Both the position numbers and the translations under genes were made by a program. From an uncultured Candidatus Actinomarina sp. (GTDB lineage Bacteria > Actinomycetota > Acidimicrobiia > Actinomarinales > Actinomarinaceae), in contig CACAND010000003.1 of NCBI GenBank assembly GCA_902533795.1, positions 1 to 64,000 of the forward strand: DNA of 64,000 bases. Direction: 5' to 3'. The notes beneath the pieces are model-generated. The model saw only the letters and a program-made list of their open reading frames with translations. It had not been told where the DNA came from and searched no databases. This document shows, piece after piece, positions 50,062-59,888 of the stretch (the stretch's first letter is position 1; the number at the start of each line of letters is the position of its first letter).

Positions 50062-51299
50062 CCTCTTACAGTTCCTTTACCGCTAATTACATATCGTTCT
50101 GTCGTTAATGCTTCTAACCCCATAGGGCCTCTGACGTGAAGTTTTTGAGTACTAATACCGATCTCTGCACCGAAACCAAACTTTTCTCCATCAGTAAATC
50201 GTGTTGAAGCATTAATAAAAATTACTGAAGAATCAATTGAATTTGAAAATGTTTCTGCAACTTTATCTGACTCTGTAAGTATTCCTTCAGTGTGTCCGGA
50301 AGAAAAAAGATTTATATGCTGAATTGCTTCACTTTCACTATCAACAATTTTAATTGCAATTTTCAAATCTAAGAATTCTGTTGCATAATGCTCATCATTA
50401 GCCACCTCTAACTCAGGAAAGTCTACTTTTATTTGTTCATCAATAACTATTTCTACATCATTTTCTTTTAATGCATCAATAATTTTTGACCCATATTTAT
50501 CGTATGTATCTTTGTGAAGAATAAGAGTTTCTAATGCATTACATACACCTGGCCGTTGTACTTTTGAGTTGATCACAATTGGAATTATATATTCTTCTTT
50601 TGCATCACTATGAATATAGAGATGAACATTGCCATCACCATCCAAAATAAAAGGGACTTTCGAATTATCAACAAGAGTTTGAATTAATCCCTTTCCACCT
50701 CGAGGTACAATTAAATCAATATATTCTGTCATATTCATAAATTCAATAGTGTCTTCTCTATCCTTACTTTCAATAATCTGAATGCATTCTTTTGGTAAAT
50801 CATTTTGTTCTAGGGATTTTTGTAAAGTTTTTAAAATCATTAAATTTGAATCTAAACAATAACTGGAGCCACGGAGAATAGATGCATTTCCTGACTTGAG
50901 ACATAAACCAGAAACATCACTAGTAACATTTGGCCGTGCTTCATAAATTATTCCAATAACACCAAAAGGTGAACGAATTTTACTTATATCAAGTCCATCT
51001 TCTGATTTCCAAGATTGTGTAACTTGTCCTACTGGATCATCTAATGGAATAATTTTTTTAAGTCCATCGGACATACCTTGAATTCTTTCTTTGTTTAGAG
51101 TCAATCTGTCTGTGAGTGCAGCTGTTAATTCAAGTTGTTTTGCGTTTTTTAAATCAACTTTATTAGCATCAATAATCTCATCCGCATCTTTTACTAGTTC
51201 AGATGCCATATGGTCTAAAATTTGATTCTTTGTTTCTGTATTTACTGTTTTAAGCTGTTCTGCAGCCTTAACAGCATTTTTACCGATTTCTTTAAGCAC
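50058..51299 (-). CDS. proA: Gamma-glutamyl phosphate reductase
   Basis: Second step of proline synthesis, reducing gamma-glutamyl phosphate. 413 aa. IRSPFGVIGIIYEARPNVTSD (about 111-131) and LKSGNASILRGSSY (about 138) are typical; NSKVQRPGVCNALETLILH (about 247) carries the catalytic Cys; FGFGAEIGISTQKLHVRGPMG (about 371) ends the family signature. Start is GTG 51299 with TATTCT 6 nt upstream, indicating a promoter of its own in the 39-bp gap after proB. Confidence 0.96.
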   Translation of the reverse strand: MLKEIGKNAVKAAEQLKTVNTETKNQILDHMASELVKDADEIIDANKVDLKNAKQLELTAALTDRLTLNKERIQGMSDGLKKIIPLDDPVGQVTQSWKSEDGLDISKIRSPFGVIGIIYEARPNVTSDVSGLCLKSGNASILRGSSYCLDSNLMILKTLQKSLEQNDLPKECIQIIESKDREDTIEFMNMTEYIDLIVPRGGKGLIQTLVDNSKVPFILDGDGNVHLYIHSDAKEEYIIPIVINSKVQRPGVCNALETLILHKDTYDKYGSKIIDALKENDVEIVIDEQIKVDFPELEVANDEHYATEFLDLKIAIKIVDSESEAIQHINLFSSGHTEGILTESDKVAETFSNSIDSSVIFINASTRFTDGEKFGFGAEIGISTQKLHVRGPMGLEALTTERYVISGKGTVRG

Positions 51300-51305
51300 A
51301 TACCA

Positions 51306-51311
51306 AGAATA
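51306..51311 (-). promoter_or_regulatory. -10-like hexamer TATTCT for proA
   Basis: TATTCT on the minus strand ends 6 nt before GTG 51299; no Shine-Dalgarno sequence is seen in the 39-bp gap to proB. Confidence 0.45.
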
Positions 51312-51338
51312 ATTTGATTTGTTAGAAAGTAAAATTTT

Positions 51339-52397
51339 TTAAAGAATTAATAAGTTGTCTTTATGAATTACAACAGTGTTTTCACTATTTTTTGAATCTT
51401 CAATTTCTTTACTTGATAATTTTACAACTCCCCTACCAATTAGAGTGTTTTTTGTGTTTTTTATCTCTACACCGGTATTTTCTTCAAAAGTTTGATTAAC
51501 CTTTAATACGCCTTTTGAAAGGAGGGAAGCGTCTTTTACTATTGCATCCTCTGCGCCTTCATCAATAATAATTTCACCATCAATTGTCATTCCAAATCCA
51601 ATCCAGATTTTTTTAAGTTTAATATTCTTATTTGAAGGTTTAATAATTGTTCCAATTTTTACATCATCAATTACATCATCTACACAATTTGGAGACCAGG
51701 AAATTATTTGGGTTTCAATTCCTGAAAATCCAGCCATTTGTGCAGCCATAATTTTTGTGGAAAATCCTCCTATGCCTTTTCCTGAAACAGATTTAGGGAT
51801 CAATTCATTAAGTTCTTCAGAGTTATACTCAATATTTTCTATTTTCTGAGCTTCTTCACTTATTTCTGGATCCGAATCATATAAACCCTCTTTATCTGTA
51901 ATTAAAACTAACTTATCTGCTTTTAATATGATAGAAACTATTGCTGAGAGCCTATCGTTGTCACCAAACTTTAATTCTTCAGTTGCAACGACATCATTTT
52001 CATTAATTATCGGCAATATATTTTTAGAAATTAAGCCATTAAGTGCTTCCGTGGTGTTTATAAATTGACTCCTATCTTCCAAAACATTTTTTGATATAAG
52101 TATTTGAGCAATGTTTATATCGTGTTTATTAAATATCTCTTTATAAGTATTTATTAGACTTACTTGTCCTACTGCTGATGCAACTTGTAATTCTTTTAAA
52201 TTTTTTGGTCTTTCTGATAAGTTCAATTCATTAGCACCAGATTGAACAGCACCTGACGTAACAATCACAAAGTTAATATTTTTTTTTCTATACTTTTTAA
52301 TTGAGCTCGCAAGAGTATCCAACATATCAAAATTAATTTCAGCATTATCGAACAATGTATTTGTTCCAATTTTTAAAACAATTAATTTGTTACTCAT
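51339..52397 (-). CDS. proB: Glutamate 5-kinase
   Basis: First step of proline synthesis. KLIVLKIGTNTLF (4-16), FVIVTSGAVQSGANEL (about 43-58), INENDVVATEELKFGDNDRLSA (about 129-150) and GIGGFSTKIMAAQMA (about 205) define the amino-acid-kinase domain; the C-terminal PUA domain (about 262-350) has LLSKGVLKVNQTFEENTGVE and LIGRGVVKLSSKEI. 352 aa. It overlaps obg by 8 bp. Confidence 0.95.
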   Translation of the reverse strand: MSNKLIVLKIGTNTLFDNAEINFDMLDTLASSIKKYRKKNINFVIVTSGAVQSGANELNLSERPKNLKELQVASAVGQVSLINTYKEIFNKHDINIAQILISKNVLEDRSQFINTTEALNGLISKNILPIINENDVVATEELKFGDNDRLSAIVSIILKADKLVLITDKEGLYDSDPEISEEAQKIENIEYNSEELNELIPKSVSGKGIGGFSTKIMAAQMAGFSGIETQIISWSPNCVDDVIDDVKIGTIIKPSNKNIKLKKIWIGFGMTIDGEIIIDEGAEDAIVKDASLLSKGVLKVNQTFEENTGVEIKNTKNTLIGRGVVKLSSKEIEDSKNSENTVVIHKDNLLIL

Positions 52398-53583
52398 ATG
52401 AAAACTCGTGTCCGTTTAAATCTACTATATCACCCTTTTCAATTCCTCTATTTTTTAACTCATTAGAAATTGATGATTTTTCAAATCTATAAGAGATTTC
52501 GTTTAAGACTTCATGGGAATTGCCCTTTAGGTTAGTGATTTTATCTACTTTTCTTCCTGATACAATCCATTTATCTTCATATTGATCAATAATGAAATTA
52601 TCTGATTCAATAAATATTTTTTCAAAACTTTTATTTACTCTTTTTAATTCCTTAAAGTTAATTCTATTTAACTCTTTTACGAGTTCATCAATACCTTCGT
52701 TTGTTAGGGTTGAAATATTTATGAAGTCTGAAACTTTTTTGTTTAGGTCTGATTTATTAACAACTTTCAGAACCTGTATATCTTTGTATCTTGGATCGAA
52801 TTTTTTAACCTCTTTTTCAAGTAAATCAATTTGTTGGTTTATATCATATTCTGAGTTGTCCGGATCGAGTAGATAGATAATATATTTTGTATTCTTGAGA
52901 TGTCTAAGTACCGATTTACCAAGTCCAGTTCCTTCTGCTGCTCCGCTTATGAGTCCTGGCAAATCGCATATTGTTACCATCCCATAATCGTTTGTATAGG
53001 CTCCCAAGCTTGGGCTTATTGTTGTGAAAGGGTAACTGTCAATTTTTGAATTTGAGTTTGTAATTGTTTGGATCAATGAACTTTTTCCTGCATTTGGCAA
53101 TCCAACTAAAGCTAAGTCAGTAATCAAACTTAATTGCAGATTAATTTTCATTTTTTTTCTTTTTTCACCCGACTCACATATTTCTGGATTAGGATTTCGT
53201 TTAGACAGCATATCCTTATTCCCTCTACCTCCCTGTCCTCCTTTGCAAATAAGATATTCTACATTTTCTTCAATTAGTTCTGCTATCAGTTCACCTTCAT
53301 AAAATATTGAAGTCCCTAAAGGTATTTTCAACTCTAAATCTTCTCCATTTTTACCATTTTGAAGATTTTTTTGAGCATCTTCTCCATTATCAGCTTTAAA
53401 TGAGCCTTTAGATTTTAAGTTTGAAAAGTCGAAAAGTTTAGAATCAGTTTTAAATGTTATAGAACCCCCGTTTCCCCCATTTGCGCCATTAGGGGAAGTT
53501 TGAGAACTTTTAGAGTTAAAACTTACAGAACCAGAACCGCCAGCACCTGATAAAAGATCGATTTCAATATTGTCAACAAACAT
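52390..53583 (-). CDS. obg: GTPase Obg/CgtA
   Basis: Essential GTPase of 50S assembly and stress signalling, 397 aa. The glycine-rich Obg fold covers 1-155 (GAGGSGSVSFNSKSSQTSPN, GGQGGRGNKDM). The G domain follows: GLPNAGKSSLIQTI (about 160-173), TISPSLGAY, DLPGLISGAAEGTGLG (about 205-220), NKSDL. A C-terminal OCT-type domain (about 320-397) ends in GDIVDLNGHEFSYE. It lies 5 bp after rpmA, as in most bacteria. Confidence 0.96.
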   Translation of the reverse strand: MFVDNIEIDLLSGAGGSGSVSFNSKSSQTSPNGANGGNGGSITFKTDSKLFDFSNLKSKGSFKADNGEDAQKNLQNGKNGEDLELKIPLGTSIFYEGELIAELIEENVEYLICKGGQGGRGNKDMLSKRNPNPEICESGEKRKKMKINLQLSLITDLALVGLPNAGKSSLIQTITNSNSKIDSYPFTTISPSLGAYTNDYGMVTICDLPGLISGAAEGTGLGKSVLRHLKNTKYIIYLLDPDNSEYDINQQIDLLEKEVKKFDPRYKDIQVLKVVNKSDLNKKVSDFINISTLTNEGIDELVKELNRINFKELKRVNKSFEKIFIESDNFIIDQYEDKWIVSGRKVDKITNLKGNSHEVLNEISYRFEKSSISNELKNRGIEKGDIVDLNGHEFSYE

Positions 53584-53587
53584 GACA

Positions 53588-53836
53588 TTAAGGGATTATG
53601 TTTACTAGTTTTCTTCCATTTCTAGTTGAATATTTCACAGTTCCATTCACTTTGGCATAAAGAGTATCATCTCCACCCTTTTGAACATTGTTTCCAGGAT
53701 GAATTTTTGTTCCTCTTTGTCTTACAACGATGGAGCCTGCTGAGATTTTTTGACCATCAAAAACTTTAGTCCCGAGCCGTTTAGACTCTGAATCTCTACC
53801 ATTACGAGTTGAGCCGCCGGCTTTAGTTTTTGACAT
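53588..53836 (-). CDS. rpmA: 50S ribosomal protein L27
   Basis: 82 aa, 50S protein near the peptidyl transferase centre. [25 protein letters not shown] N-terminus, [20 protein letters not shown] (about 33-52) and [16 protein letters not shown]. No Bacillus-type cleavable N-terminal extension precedes it. It begins right after the rplU stop. Confidence 0.97.
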   Translation of the reverse strand: MSKTKAGGSTRNGRDSESKRLGTKVFDGQKISAGSIVVRQRGTKIHPGNNVQKGGDDTLYAKVNGTVKYSTRNGRKLVNIIP

Positions 53837-54163
53837 TTATTCTTCTTCTCCCGATTTTCCTGATGAAATAGATTTTACTTTAACAATTTTGATATCTTCT
53901 CGATAACCTAATTTTCTTCTAATACCTGATTTGTTTTTGTAAGTAAAAATATTAAGTTTTTTTGATTTTTTTTCGTCTACTAGTTCAAAATCTACTGAGT
54001 AACCTGATAATTTTTTTTCATCAGTTATCATTGAGCCTTTTCTTGCACTCATTAAGATTGGAGTCTTTGATTCAATAACGAAATTTGCAGGAACAGATAA
54101 AATATCACCTACACTTACTTTTTCCTGGGAAGCACCGACTTTTATAACAGCGTATTTACTCAT
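53837..54163 (-). CDS. rplU: 50S ribosomal protein L21
   Basis: 108 aa, 23S rRNA-binding protein. YAVIKVGASQEKVSVGDILS (N-terminal; usual G-G-K-Q replaced by G-A-S-Q), KSKKLNIFTYKNKSGIRRKLGY (about 66-87, the L21 signature), with an acidic GKSGEEE tail. It starts 7 bp after the RNase E/G gene. Confidence 0.94.
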   Translation of the reverse strand: MSKYAVIKVGASQEKVSVGDILSVPANFVIESKTPILMSARKGSMITDEKKLSGYSVDFELVDEKKSKKLNIFTYKNKSGIRRKLGYREDIKIVKVKSISSGKSGEEE

Positions 54164-54170
54164 AACTCAA

Positions 54171-55640
54171 CTACTCTACTACGACATCTGTTTCAAGTAA
54201 ATCAGTATCAACTGAATTATTAGAAAAAATATCACCAATGATTAAGCCTCTACCATTACATTCTTCACATTCATCTGAAAAACTTTCAATAAGTCCAGCA
54301 GAAACATTTTTTCTTGTCATTTCAACAAGTCCTAATCTTGAAATTTCAAAAACTTGCGTTCGTGTTTTGTCCTTTGCTAATTCTTGTTTAAATTTATTTA
54401 ATAATTCTTGTTGTCTTCTTTGAGTTTCCATATCAATAAAATCAATAACAATTATTCCACCAATGTCTCTTAAACGTAATTGTCTTGCAATTTCTTCAGC
54501 AGCTTCAAGATTATTTTCAAATACAGTCTGTTCAAGACTGTCTTTACCAACAAACTTTCCAGTATTTACATCAATAACTGTCAAAGCTTCTGTTCTATCA
54601 ATAATTAAATGTCCACCAGATGGTAACCATACTTTTCTATCTAAAGCTTTTTTAATTTGATCTTCAATGTGATATCTCTCAAATAAATCTAAGCTATCTT
54701 CATACTTTTCAACAATCCCACTTAGTTCAGGTGAAGTATCAGATATATACTGCTTGACATTATCAAATTGTTTATTATTTTCGATTAATAATTTTTTAAA
54801 GCCTGAATTTAAATGTTCTCTTATGACTTTAATTGAGATATCTGGTTCTTCGTGAATAAGAACAGGGGCGCTTCCAGAATCTTTACTTGAGGTAGCTTCC
54901 CACTCGCTAATTAGCTTATCAATATCATTTTTGAGTGACTCCTCACTTACACCTTCTGCAGCTGTTCTAACAATAACTCCAAATCCATCTGGCTTAATTT
55001 TTCTAATGATTTTATCAAGACGGCTCCTCTCTTCATCAGGTAGCCTACGTGAAATTCCTTTTGTGCTTGAATTTGGAATTAATACAAGATACCTTCCAGG
55101 GAATGAAATTTGGCCTGTAAGTCTTGCACCTTTTTCTCCCATTGCATCTTTAACAACCTGAACCAAAATTTCCTGCTCTTGTTTAAGTAGATTTTCAATT
55201 TTTGAATTACGTTTAGAATTTGAAACATCTGCAACATATAAGACACCATTCTTTTCTTCACCTATAGAGACAAATGCTGCTTCCATTCCAGGTAAAATAT
55301 TTTTTACTTTTCCAAGATATATATTTCCTACAAGAGATTTAGATTTAGCTTCTGCGGTGTAATATTCAACTAAAGTTGCTCCTTCTAATATTGCAATTTT
55401 AGATGATCCTCCCTTGAAGCTAATTAACATCTGTTTTCTATCAACAAAAGGAACTGGTAATGGAGTTTCTCTGAACCATGTCTGGCGGTTGGCTTTTTTG
55501 TAGTCTTCTTTTCTAGTTCTTGATCTAGAAGTGCCTGACTTTATTTTTACTTTTTGCCCGTTATACCGCTTAGTCTCAGTACTACTGTACTTATCTTCGC
55601 TTTTTCTTACTACTTTCGACTTTTTGAAAATACCAAACAT
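54171..55640 (-). CDS. Ribonuclease E/G family protein
   Basis: Endoribonuclease for rRNA processing and mRNA decay, 489 aa. After a short basic N-terminal region (to about 65), an S1 domain (GNIYLGKVKNILPGMEAAF, about 108) is followed by the 5'-sensor and DNase I-like core: GVIVRTAAEGVSEESL (about 222), LPSGGHLIIDRTEALTVID (about 340), IIVIDFIDMETQRRQQELL (about 397) with the Mg-binding Asp, and CEECNGRGLI as zinc link. ATG 55640 has GGAGG 5 nt upstream. It lacks the long tails of other actinobacterial RNase E. Confidence 0.93.
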   Translation of the reverse strand: MFGIFKKSKVVRKSEDKYSSTETKRYNGQKVKIKSGTSRSRTRKEDYKKANRQTWFRETPLPVPFVDRKQMLISFKGGSSKIAILEGATLVEYYTAEAKSKSLVGNIYLGKVKNILPGMEAAFVSIGEEKNGVLYVADVSNSKRNSKIENLLKQEQEILVQVVKDAMGEKGARLTGQISFPGRYLVLIPNSSTKGISRRLPDEERSRLDKIIRKIKPDGFGVIVRTAAEGVSEESLKNDIDKLISEWEATSSKDSGSAPVLIHEEPDISIKVIREHLNSGFKKLLIENNKQFDNVKQYISDTSPELSGIVEKYEDSLDLFERYHIEDQIKKALDRKVWLPSGGHLIIDRTEALTVIDVNTGKFVGKDSLEQTVFENNLEAAEEIARQLRLRDIGGIIVIDFIDMETQRRQQELLNKFKQELAKDKTRTQVFEISRLGLVEMTRKNVSAGLIESFSDECEECNGRGLIIGDIFSNNSVDTDLLETDVVVE

Positions 55641-55645
55641 TAAAA

Positions 55646-55650
55646 CCTCC
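55646..55650 (-). promoter_or_regulatory. Ribosome-binding site GGAGG of the RNase E/G gene
   Basis: GGAGG ends 5 nt before ATG 55640 and fixes this start over the open frame to 55652. A TATATT about 15 nt further upstream in the 72-bp gap may be a -10 box. Confidence 0.65.
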
Positions 55651-55712
55651 ATATTTATGATGTGAATATATATTTAAAAACTTCATATTTCCAGGTTAAT
55701 AGGCTTTAAATA

Positions 55713-56813
55713 TTAAATCGTGATGTTATTTTCTATAAATATTCTATTGGTTATCCCAAAAATTATTGCTATGGACACCATTGAAGAACCTCCTAAACTT
55801 AAAAGTGGAAAAGGCAGACCAGTAACAGGTATTATTCCAACAACCGTAGATATATTTACAAATATTTGAAATAAAAGTAATGAAATGAAGCCAGCTATTA
55901 CAAATTTATCAAAATCAGAATTTGAAACTATTAGAATCCTCCTCAGCCTGCTTATTAAAAGGCCCCACAAACCGAGTAAAAATAAGATTCCAAAAAAACC
56001 GAAGTTATATGCAAACGCAGCAAAAATGAAATCTGTTGTCTCAACGGGTACAAAAACTTTTTGAATGTTTTCTGTCGAGAAATATTGTCCAAATAAACCC
56101 CCACTAGAAATTAGCAATCTACTTTGCGCTTGAGAAAAATCTAAATCAGTTGAAAAGAACTCATTTATCCTATCAATTTGATATTGAGTAACAATATTTA
56201 CATTATCAAATCGTGACCCTAATTCGAGAAATAGAAAAAACAAGAATAAACTGATAAGAATAATCAACAAAAAATAGCGTATCTTCAAATCTGAGAGTAG
56301 CAACATTGATAAAAACACAAATGAAATTATTAAAGCTGTTCCTAAATCTGGTTGAAATAATATTGTAAGTACAATCCCTAAAATTAGAAAAATTAATAAA
56401 ACTTTATTAAAGTTTTTTGAAAGATAATTTGCGATAAATATAACAATAATTACTTTTGCAAACTCTGAAGGCTGTATATCGATTGGACCCAGATCAAACC
56501 ATCTTCTAACTCCCAATCTAGGCTGGGTAGTAAGTAATACAGTCAAAGATGAAAAGGCAAGAAAAAATAGAATATTTGAATAATTTTGGAGATTATCAAT
56601 AGATAAATATGTAAGTAAGAAAAACACTATTACCGATGCTACAGAAAATACAACCTGGCGGGTTAGTATGTTGTTGACATCAAACTCTAATCCCTCAAAT
56701 TCTGTAAGAGTATAAAGAGTAAACCAAGAAATAAAAATAAAAATAAGAAATATAAGAAAAATAAATAAATTGGTTCCTTGGGGTCCTAAAAGAGTAATTT
56801 GCCTATTGTTCAT
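55713..56813 (-). CDS. rodA: Peptidoglycan glycosyltransferase RodA (SEDS)
   Basis: SEDS glycan polymerase of the elongation machinery, about 10 TM segments, 366 aa. RLGVRRWFDLGPIDIQPSEFAK (about 98-119) is the SEDS motif with the essential Asp region later in the large loop; FQPDLGTALIISFVF (about 148) and VTGLPFPLLSLGGSSMVS (about 335-352) complete the signature. It overlaps the PBP2 gene by ATGA, and the two proteins work as a pair. Confidence 0.95.
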   Translation of the reverse strand: MNNRQITLLGPQGTNLFIFLIFLIFIFISWFTLYTLTEFEGLEFDVNNILTRQVVFSVASVIVFFLLTYLSIDNLQNYSNILFFLAFSSLTVLLTTQPRLGVRRWFDLGPIDIQPSEFAKVIIVIFIANYLSKNFNKVLLIFLILGIVLTILFQPDLGTALIISFVFLSMLLLSDLKIRYFLLIILISLFLFFLFLELGSRFDNVNIVTQYQIDRINEFFSTDLDFSQAQSRLLISSGGLFGQYFSTENIQKVFVPVETTDFIFAAFAYNFGFFGILFLLGLWGLLISRLRRILIVSNSDFDKFVIAGFISLLLFQIFVNISTVVGIIPVTGLPFPLLSLGGSSMVSIAIIFGITNRIFIENNITI

Positions 56814-58648
56814 TCTGTAATCTCTCCATACTTTACAGGAGTTAAATCAGAGCCTATTAGATGTTGAATAATTCTCCTACTAATAGGTGCTGAGATTGCA
56901 CTACCTGATCCGCCTTCTTCGACAACAGTTACTATTACATGATTTGGATTTTTAACGGAGTCAATTCCTACGAACCAAGATGTGTTATTTTTTTCACCAG
57001 GGTTTTGGGCAGTTCCTGTCTTTCCTCCTATATCGTTTGCTTTTCTACCCATAACTTCAAAAGCTGCATATGCTGTACCATTTTTGTTTGTCACAAGATT
57101 TAAATCATCTTTTAGAAAGGTAACCAACTCATTTGAGATATTATATTTTTTTAGTTTGAGGTTATCAGACACAGCAATATTCAAATAAGGACTTGAAGAA
57201 GTTGATGTCAAAAGAGTTTTATATGCATTTGCCACTTGTATTGGTGTTACTGTAATTGCACCTTGTCCTATAATTAAATTCATTAAATCTCCGCCTAACC
57301 ATCCTTCAGGTCTGACTAAATCTGGTCGGGTTATCGTCCATTCTTCAAAAACTTCTCTGTCAGGAATAATTCCATTTCTTTCAAATGGTAAATCTATATT
57401 TGTTAATTCACCAAAACCTAAATTTCGGGCATAGTCTTGAAGTATTGACTCATTTTCAGTTCCCTCATACGTTCTCCAAATTTTTAGAGCTATATCCCAA
57501 AAATATACATTGCATGATTGTTGCATTGCAGAGCTTAGATTTACCCTTCCATGTCCATCTTCTTTCCAATCTTGATAAACTTGTTGAGATCCATCATCGA
57601 AACCAAATGACAAACTTCCTTCACAATCTATACGACCTCTCCTAGAATTTAAACCTTCTGGAAAAAGACCTTCATTTTCTGCGAGCCAATATGAAACAAC
57701 CTTAAATACTGAGCCGGGAGGGTAAAGTCCTTGTATTGCAAAGTTATTAAACGCTTGTATCCTGTTTAATTTTTCATATTCTTGATTAGATATTCCATCT
57801 ATAAATTGATTGGGATCAAAGTCAGGAATCGAAACCATTGAAACAATTTCACCAGTATTTACATCTAAAACGATAGAAGCACTCCTTATTACTTCATCCA
57901 GTGTGTCTTCGTTTTCGTTTGCTAGTTCAATGCCTTGCAATAACGATTCTTTAACAACCCGTTGTGTATCTATATTTAGAGAAATATTAATGTTTTTACC
58001 TTTTGTAGGAGGGATATATTCAATAATGTCACTTCCTCTAAATGTTATTTCTCCAGGTGTTCCAGTTAGAGTATCTTCATAATATTTTTCAAGTCCATTC
58101 TTGCCTACTTGCAATGTTTGTTTTGTATGTGGAAATTCCTGAAAATCATCAGAAGTTGGCCTACCAACGTATCCAATGACATGAGAAGTGAGGTTGTCAT
58201 AATTATATATTCTTATTGGAAAGTCAAATATTTCAAATGCATCTAGTTCAAGAAGTTTCTGCCTTTCTGTTGCAGAAAAATCACTAATATTTTCAATTAT
58301 TTGAATTTTTCTTCTATCTAGAAAGAGATTTACTAGATCATCTTCATCAAGTTCGGGAAAATTGTATTTAATAAATTGTTCATAAAATTCTAAATTTTCA
58401 TCATTTATTTTTCTTAGGTTCAAAAATAAATGTGGTTCCATAGTGGAAGTAGCGAGCCGTTCACTGTTGATATCAAGTATGTCTCCCCTGGGCGGAGTTA
58501 TATAAAAAGTATCCAGTGTTTGGTTATCAATATCACTTAAAGCCGTATCTCTTGATAGAACTTGTAAATCAAATAGAAATGAAATTATGTATATAAATAA
58601 TCCGACTAAAAATAAAGCATATACATTATATCTTTTGTTTAAGAACAT
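56810..58648 (-). CDS. mrdA: Penicillin-binding protein 2 (elongation transpeptidase)
   Basis: Class B PBP, 612 aa. One N-terminal TM (about 9-30), a pedestal domain (GDILDINSERLATST about 55; VIGYVGRP about 157; KNGLEKYYEDTLTGTPG about 188), then the transpeptidase: PPGSVFKVVSYW (S-x-x-K, about 312), QQSCNVYFWD (S-x-N, about 378) and DIGGKTGTAQNPG (K-T-G, about 540). It cross-links peptidoglycan in lateral wall growth with RodA. It overlaps mreD by 23 bp. Confidence 0.95.
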   Translation of the reverse strand: MFLNKRYNVYALFLVGLFIYIISFLFDLQVLSRDTALSDIDNQTLDTFYITPPRGDILDINSERLATSTMEPHLFLNLRKINDENLEFYEQFIKYNFPELDEDDLVNLFLDRRKIQIIENISDFSATERQKLLELDAFEIFDFPIRIYNYDNLTSHVIGYVGRPTSDDFQEFPHTKQTLQVGKNGLEKYYEDTLTGTPGEITFRGSDIIEYIPPTKGKNINISLNIDTQRVVKESLLQGIELANENEDTLDEVIRSASIVLDVNTGEIVSMVSIPDFDPNQFIDGISNQEYEKLNRIQAFNNFAIQGLYPPGSVFKVVSYWLAENEGLFPEGLNSRRGRIDCEGSLSFGFDDGSQQVYQDWKEDGHGRVNLSSAMQQSCNVYFWDIALKIWRTYEGTENESILQDYARNLGFGELTNIDLPFERNGIIPDREVFEEWTITRPDLVRPEGWLGGDLMNLIIGQGAITVTPIQVANAYKTLLTSTSSSPYLNIAVSDNLKLKKYNISNELVTFLKDDLNLVTNKNGTAYAAFEVMGRKANDIGGKTGTAQNPGEKNNTSWFVGIDSVKNPNHVIVTVVEEGGSGSAISAPISRRIIQHLIGSDLTPVKYGEITE

Positions 58649-59096
58649 TTTTCTCTATGGTAATGTTCAAAATTCTAAATAAAAAGTAATTGACTAATGA
58701 TGATACTAAAAGAAGGTACAAAAACTGGGGTTGAAGGAAATCAAAAGAGTAAGTGAAGCTATACAAGAATACTCCTGCTACAAAAGCTGCTAAGTCCTGA
58801 AAAGTATTTTTGCTTTGGTTGTTTGTTAGAAAATTTAATATGACACACGTTATCAAAAATTTTGCACTAGTGAAACCTAAAATATTTGATGAAAATAATG
58901 AATCATAATAAATTCCTGCAACCAAAAAAATCGATATATAAAAATTTGAAAACCGTCTTGTTGATACATAGAAAAGTCCAATGTAAAAGGGCAGAAAAAG
59001 AATATATTCAAACACAAATATCGTATTAATTAATAGTTCAGAAAAAAGTAAAAGAACAAAAAATAAGATATTTAATATATTTCTAAGGTAAATCAT
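58626..59096 (-). CDS. mreD: Rod shape-determining protein MreD
   Basis: Small membrane protein of 156 aa with five to six TM segments; sequence poorly conserved, as is normal for MreD. Identification rests on size, topology and its position between mreC and the PBP2 gene. It overlaps mreC by 14 bp and PBP2 by 23 bp. Confidence 0.85.
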   Translation of the reverse strand: MIYLRNILNILFFVLLLFSELLINTIFVFEYILFLPFYIGLFYVSTRRFSNFYISIFLVAGIYYDSLFSSNILGFTSAKFLITCVILNFLTNNQSKNTFQDLAAFVAGVFLYSFTYSFDFLQPQFLYLLLVSSLVNYFLFRILNITIEKNVLKQKI

Positions 59097-59886
59097 TTGC
59101 TTTAACTACATAGATATCAGTAAAGGAAAAGTTAACATCTTCTATTTCAAGAGATGTTGATATTTTGTTTTCATCAACGGTCACATTTATCTCGTTTAAT
59201 GAAAGTATTGGAAACCTCGATGGTTGGCCAAATTTGGAATCTGTAAATATAAAGTCAATATTTGAGGTTAATTCATTTACAGATGTTGTGTAGATCAACA
59301 ACTCCTCTCCATTATTTTCTACTAGATACTCATTTCCAAACTTATCAATTGCGGGCATCGAAAATTCACTATCATATATAAAAATAACTTCTGAATGATT
59401 TTGAAAAATTTTATCGACGAATCCAATAACAAATCCCTCTTCATTAACAACGATATCATTTTTAACAAAATTTTTATCATAGCCACCTGAAACAAGGTAA
59501 TGGTTTTCTTGATTTCTCATAAATGGTGATGTTTTGATGTAAAAGTAATTAAAAACATCAACTGACTCAATCAGATTTTGGTTTGATTCTAATTCTTCTT
59601 TTAACAAATCATTTTCAACTCTTAATTCTCTTAGTTCTAAAATTTCATTTTTTAAACGGACATTTTCATTAATTAAATTATTTCTCGTTTGAAATAAATC
59701 GGAATTAATAAATTCAAAATATTCATTAAAATTTATATCAGAAGGAACTAAGAAGTTTATTCTTTTCGAAATTGTTGTAGAAATTTCTTGATTTGAAAAA
59801 AAATCTAAAACCATTAATGAAAAAGAAAAAAATACAAAAATAATATAAATTATGTAATTTCTAACTGTTAAATTAGCATCCCTCAT
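59083..59886 (-). CDS. mreC: Rod shape-determining protein MreC
   Basis: 267 aa. One N-terminal TM (about 11-28), a coiled coil (about 60-95, NLINENVRLKNEILELREL), then the beta-rich MreC domain: YLVSGGYDKNFVKNDIVVNE (about 128-147), GFVIGFVDKIFQNHSEVIFI (about 148) and a C-terminal FTDIYVVKANDLP. It links MreB to the PBP2/RodA complex on the outside of the membrane. Two bp follow mreB. Confidence 0.92.
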   Translation of the reverse strand: MRDANLTVRNYIIYIIFVFFSFSLMVLDFFSNQEISTTISKRINFLVPSDINFNEYFEFINSDLFQTRNNLINENVRLKNEILELRELRVENDLLKEELESNQNLIESVDVFNYFYIKTSPFMRNQENHYLVSGGYDKNFVKNDIVVNEEGFVIGFVDKIFQNHSEVIFIYDSEFSMPAIDKFGNEYLVENNGEELLIYTTSVNELTSNIDFIFTDSKFGQPSRFPILSLNEINVTVDENKISTSLEIEDVNFSFTDIYVVKANDLP

Positions 59887-59888
59887 CT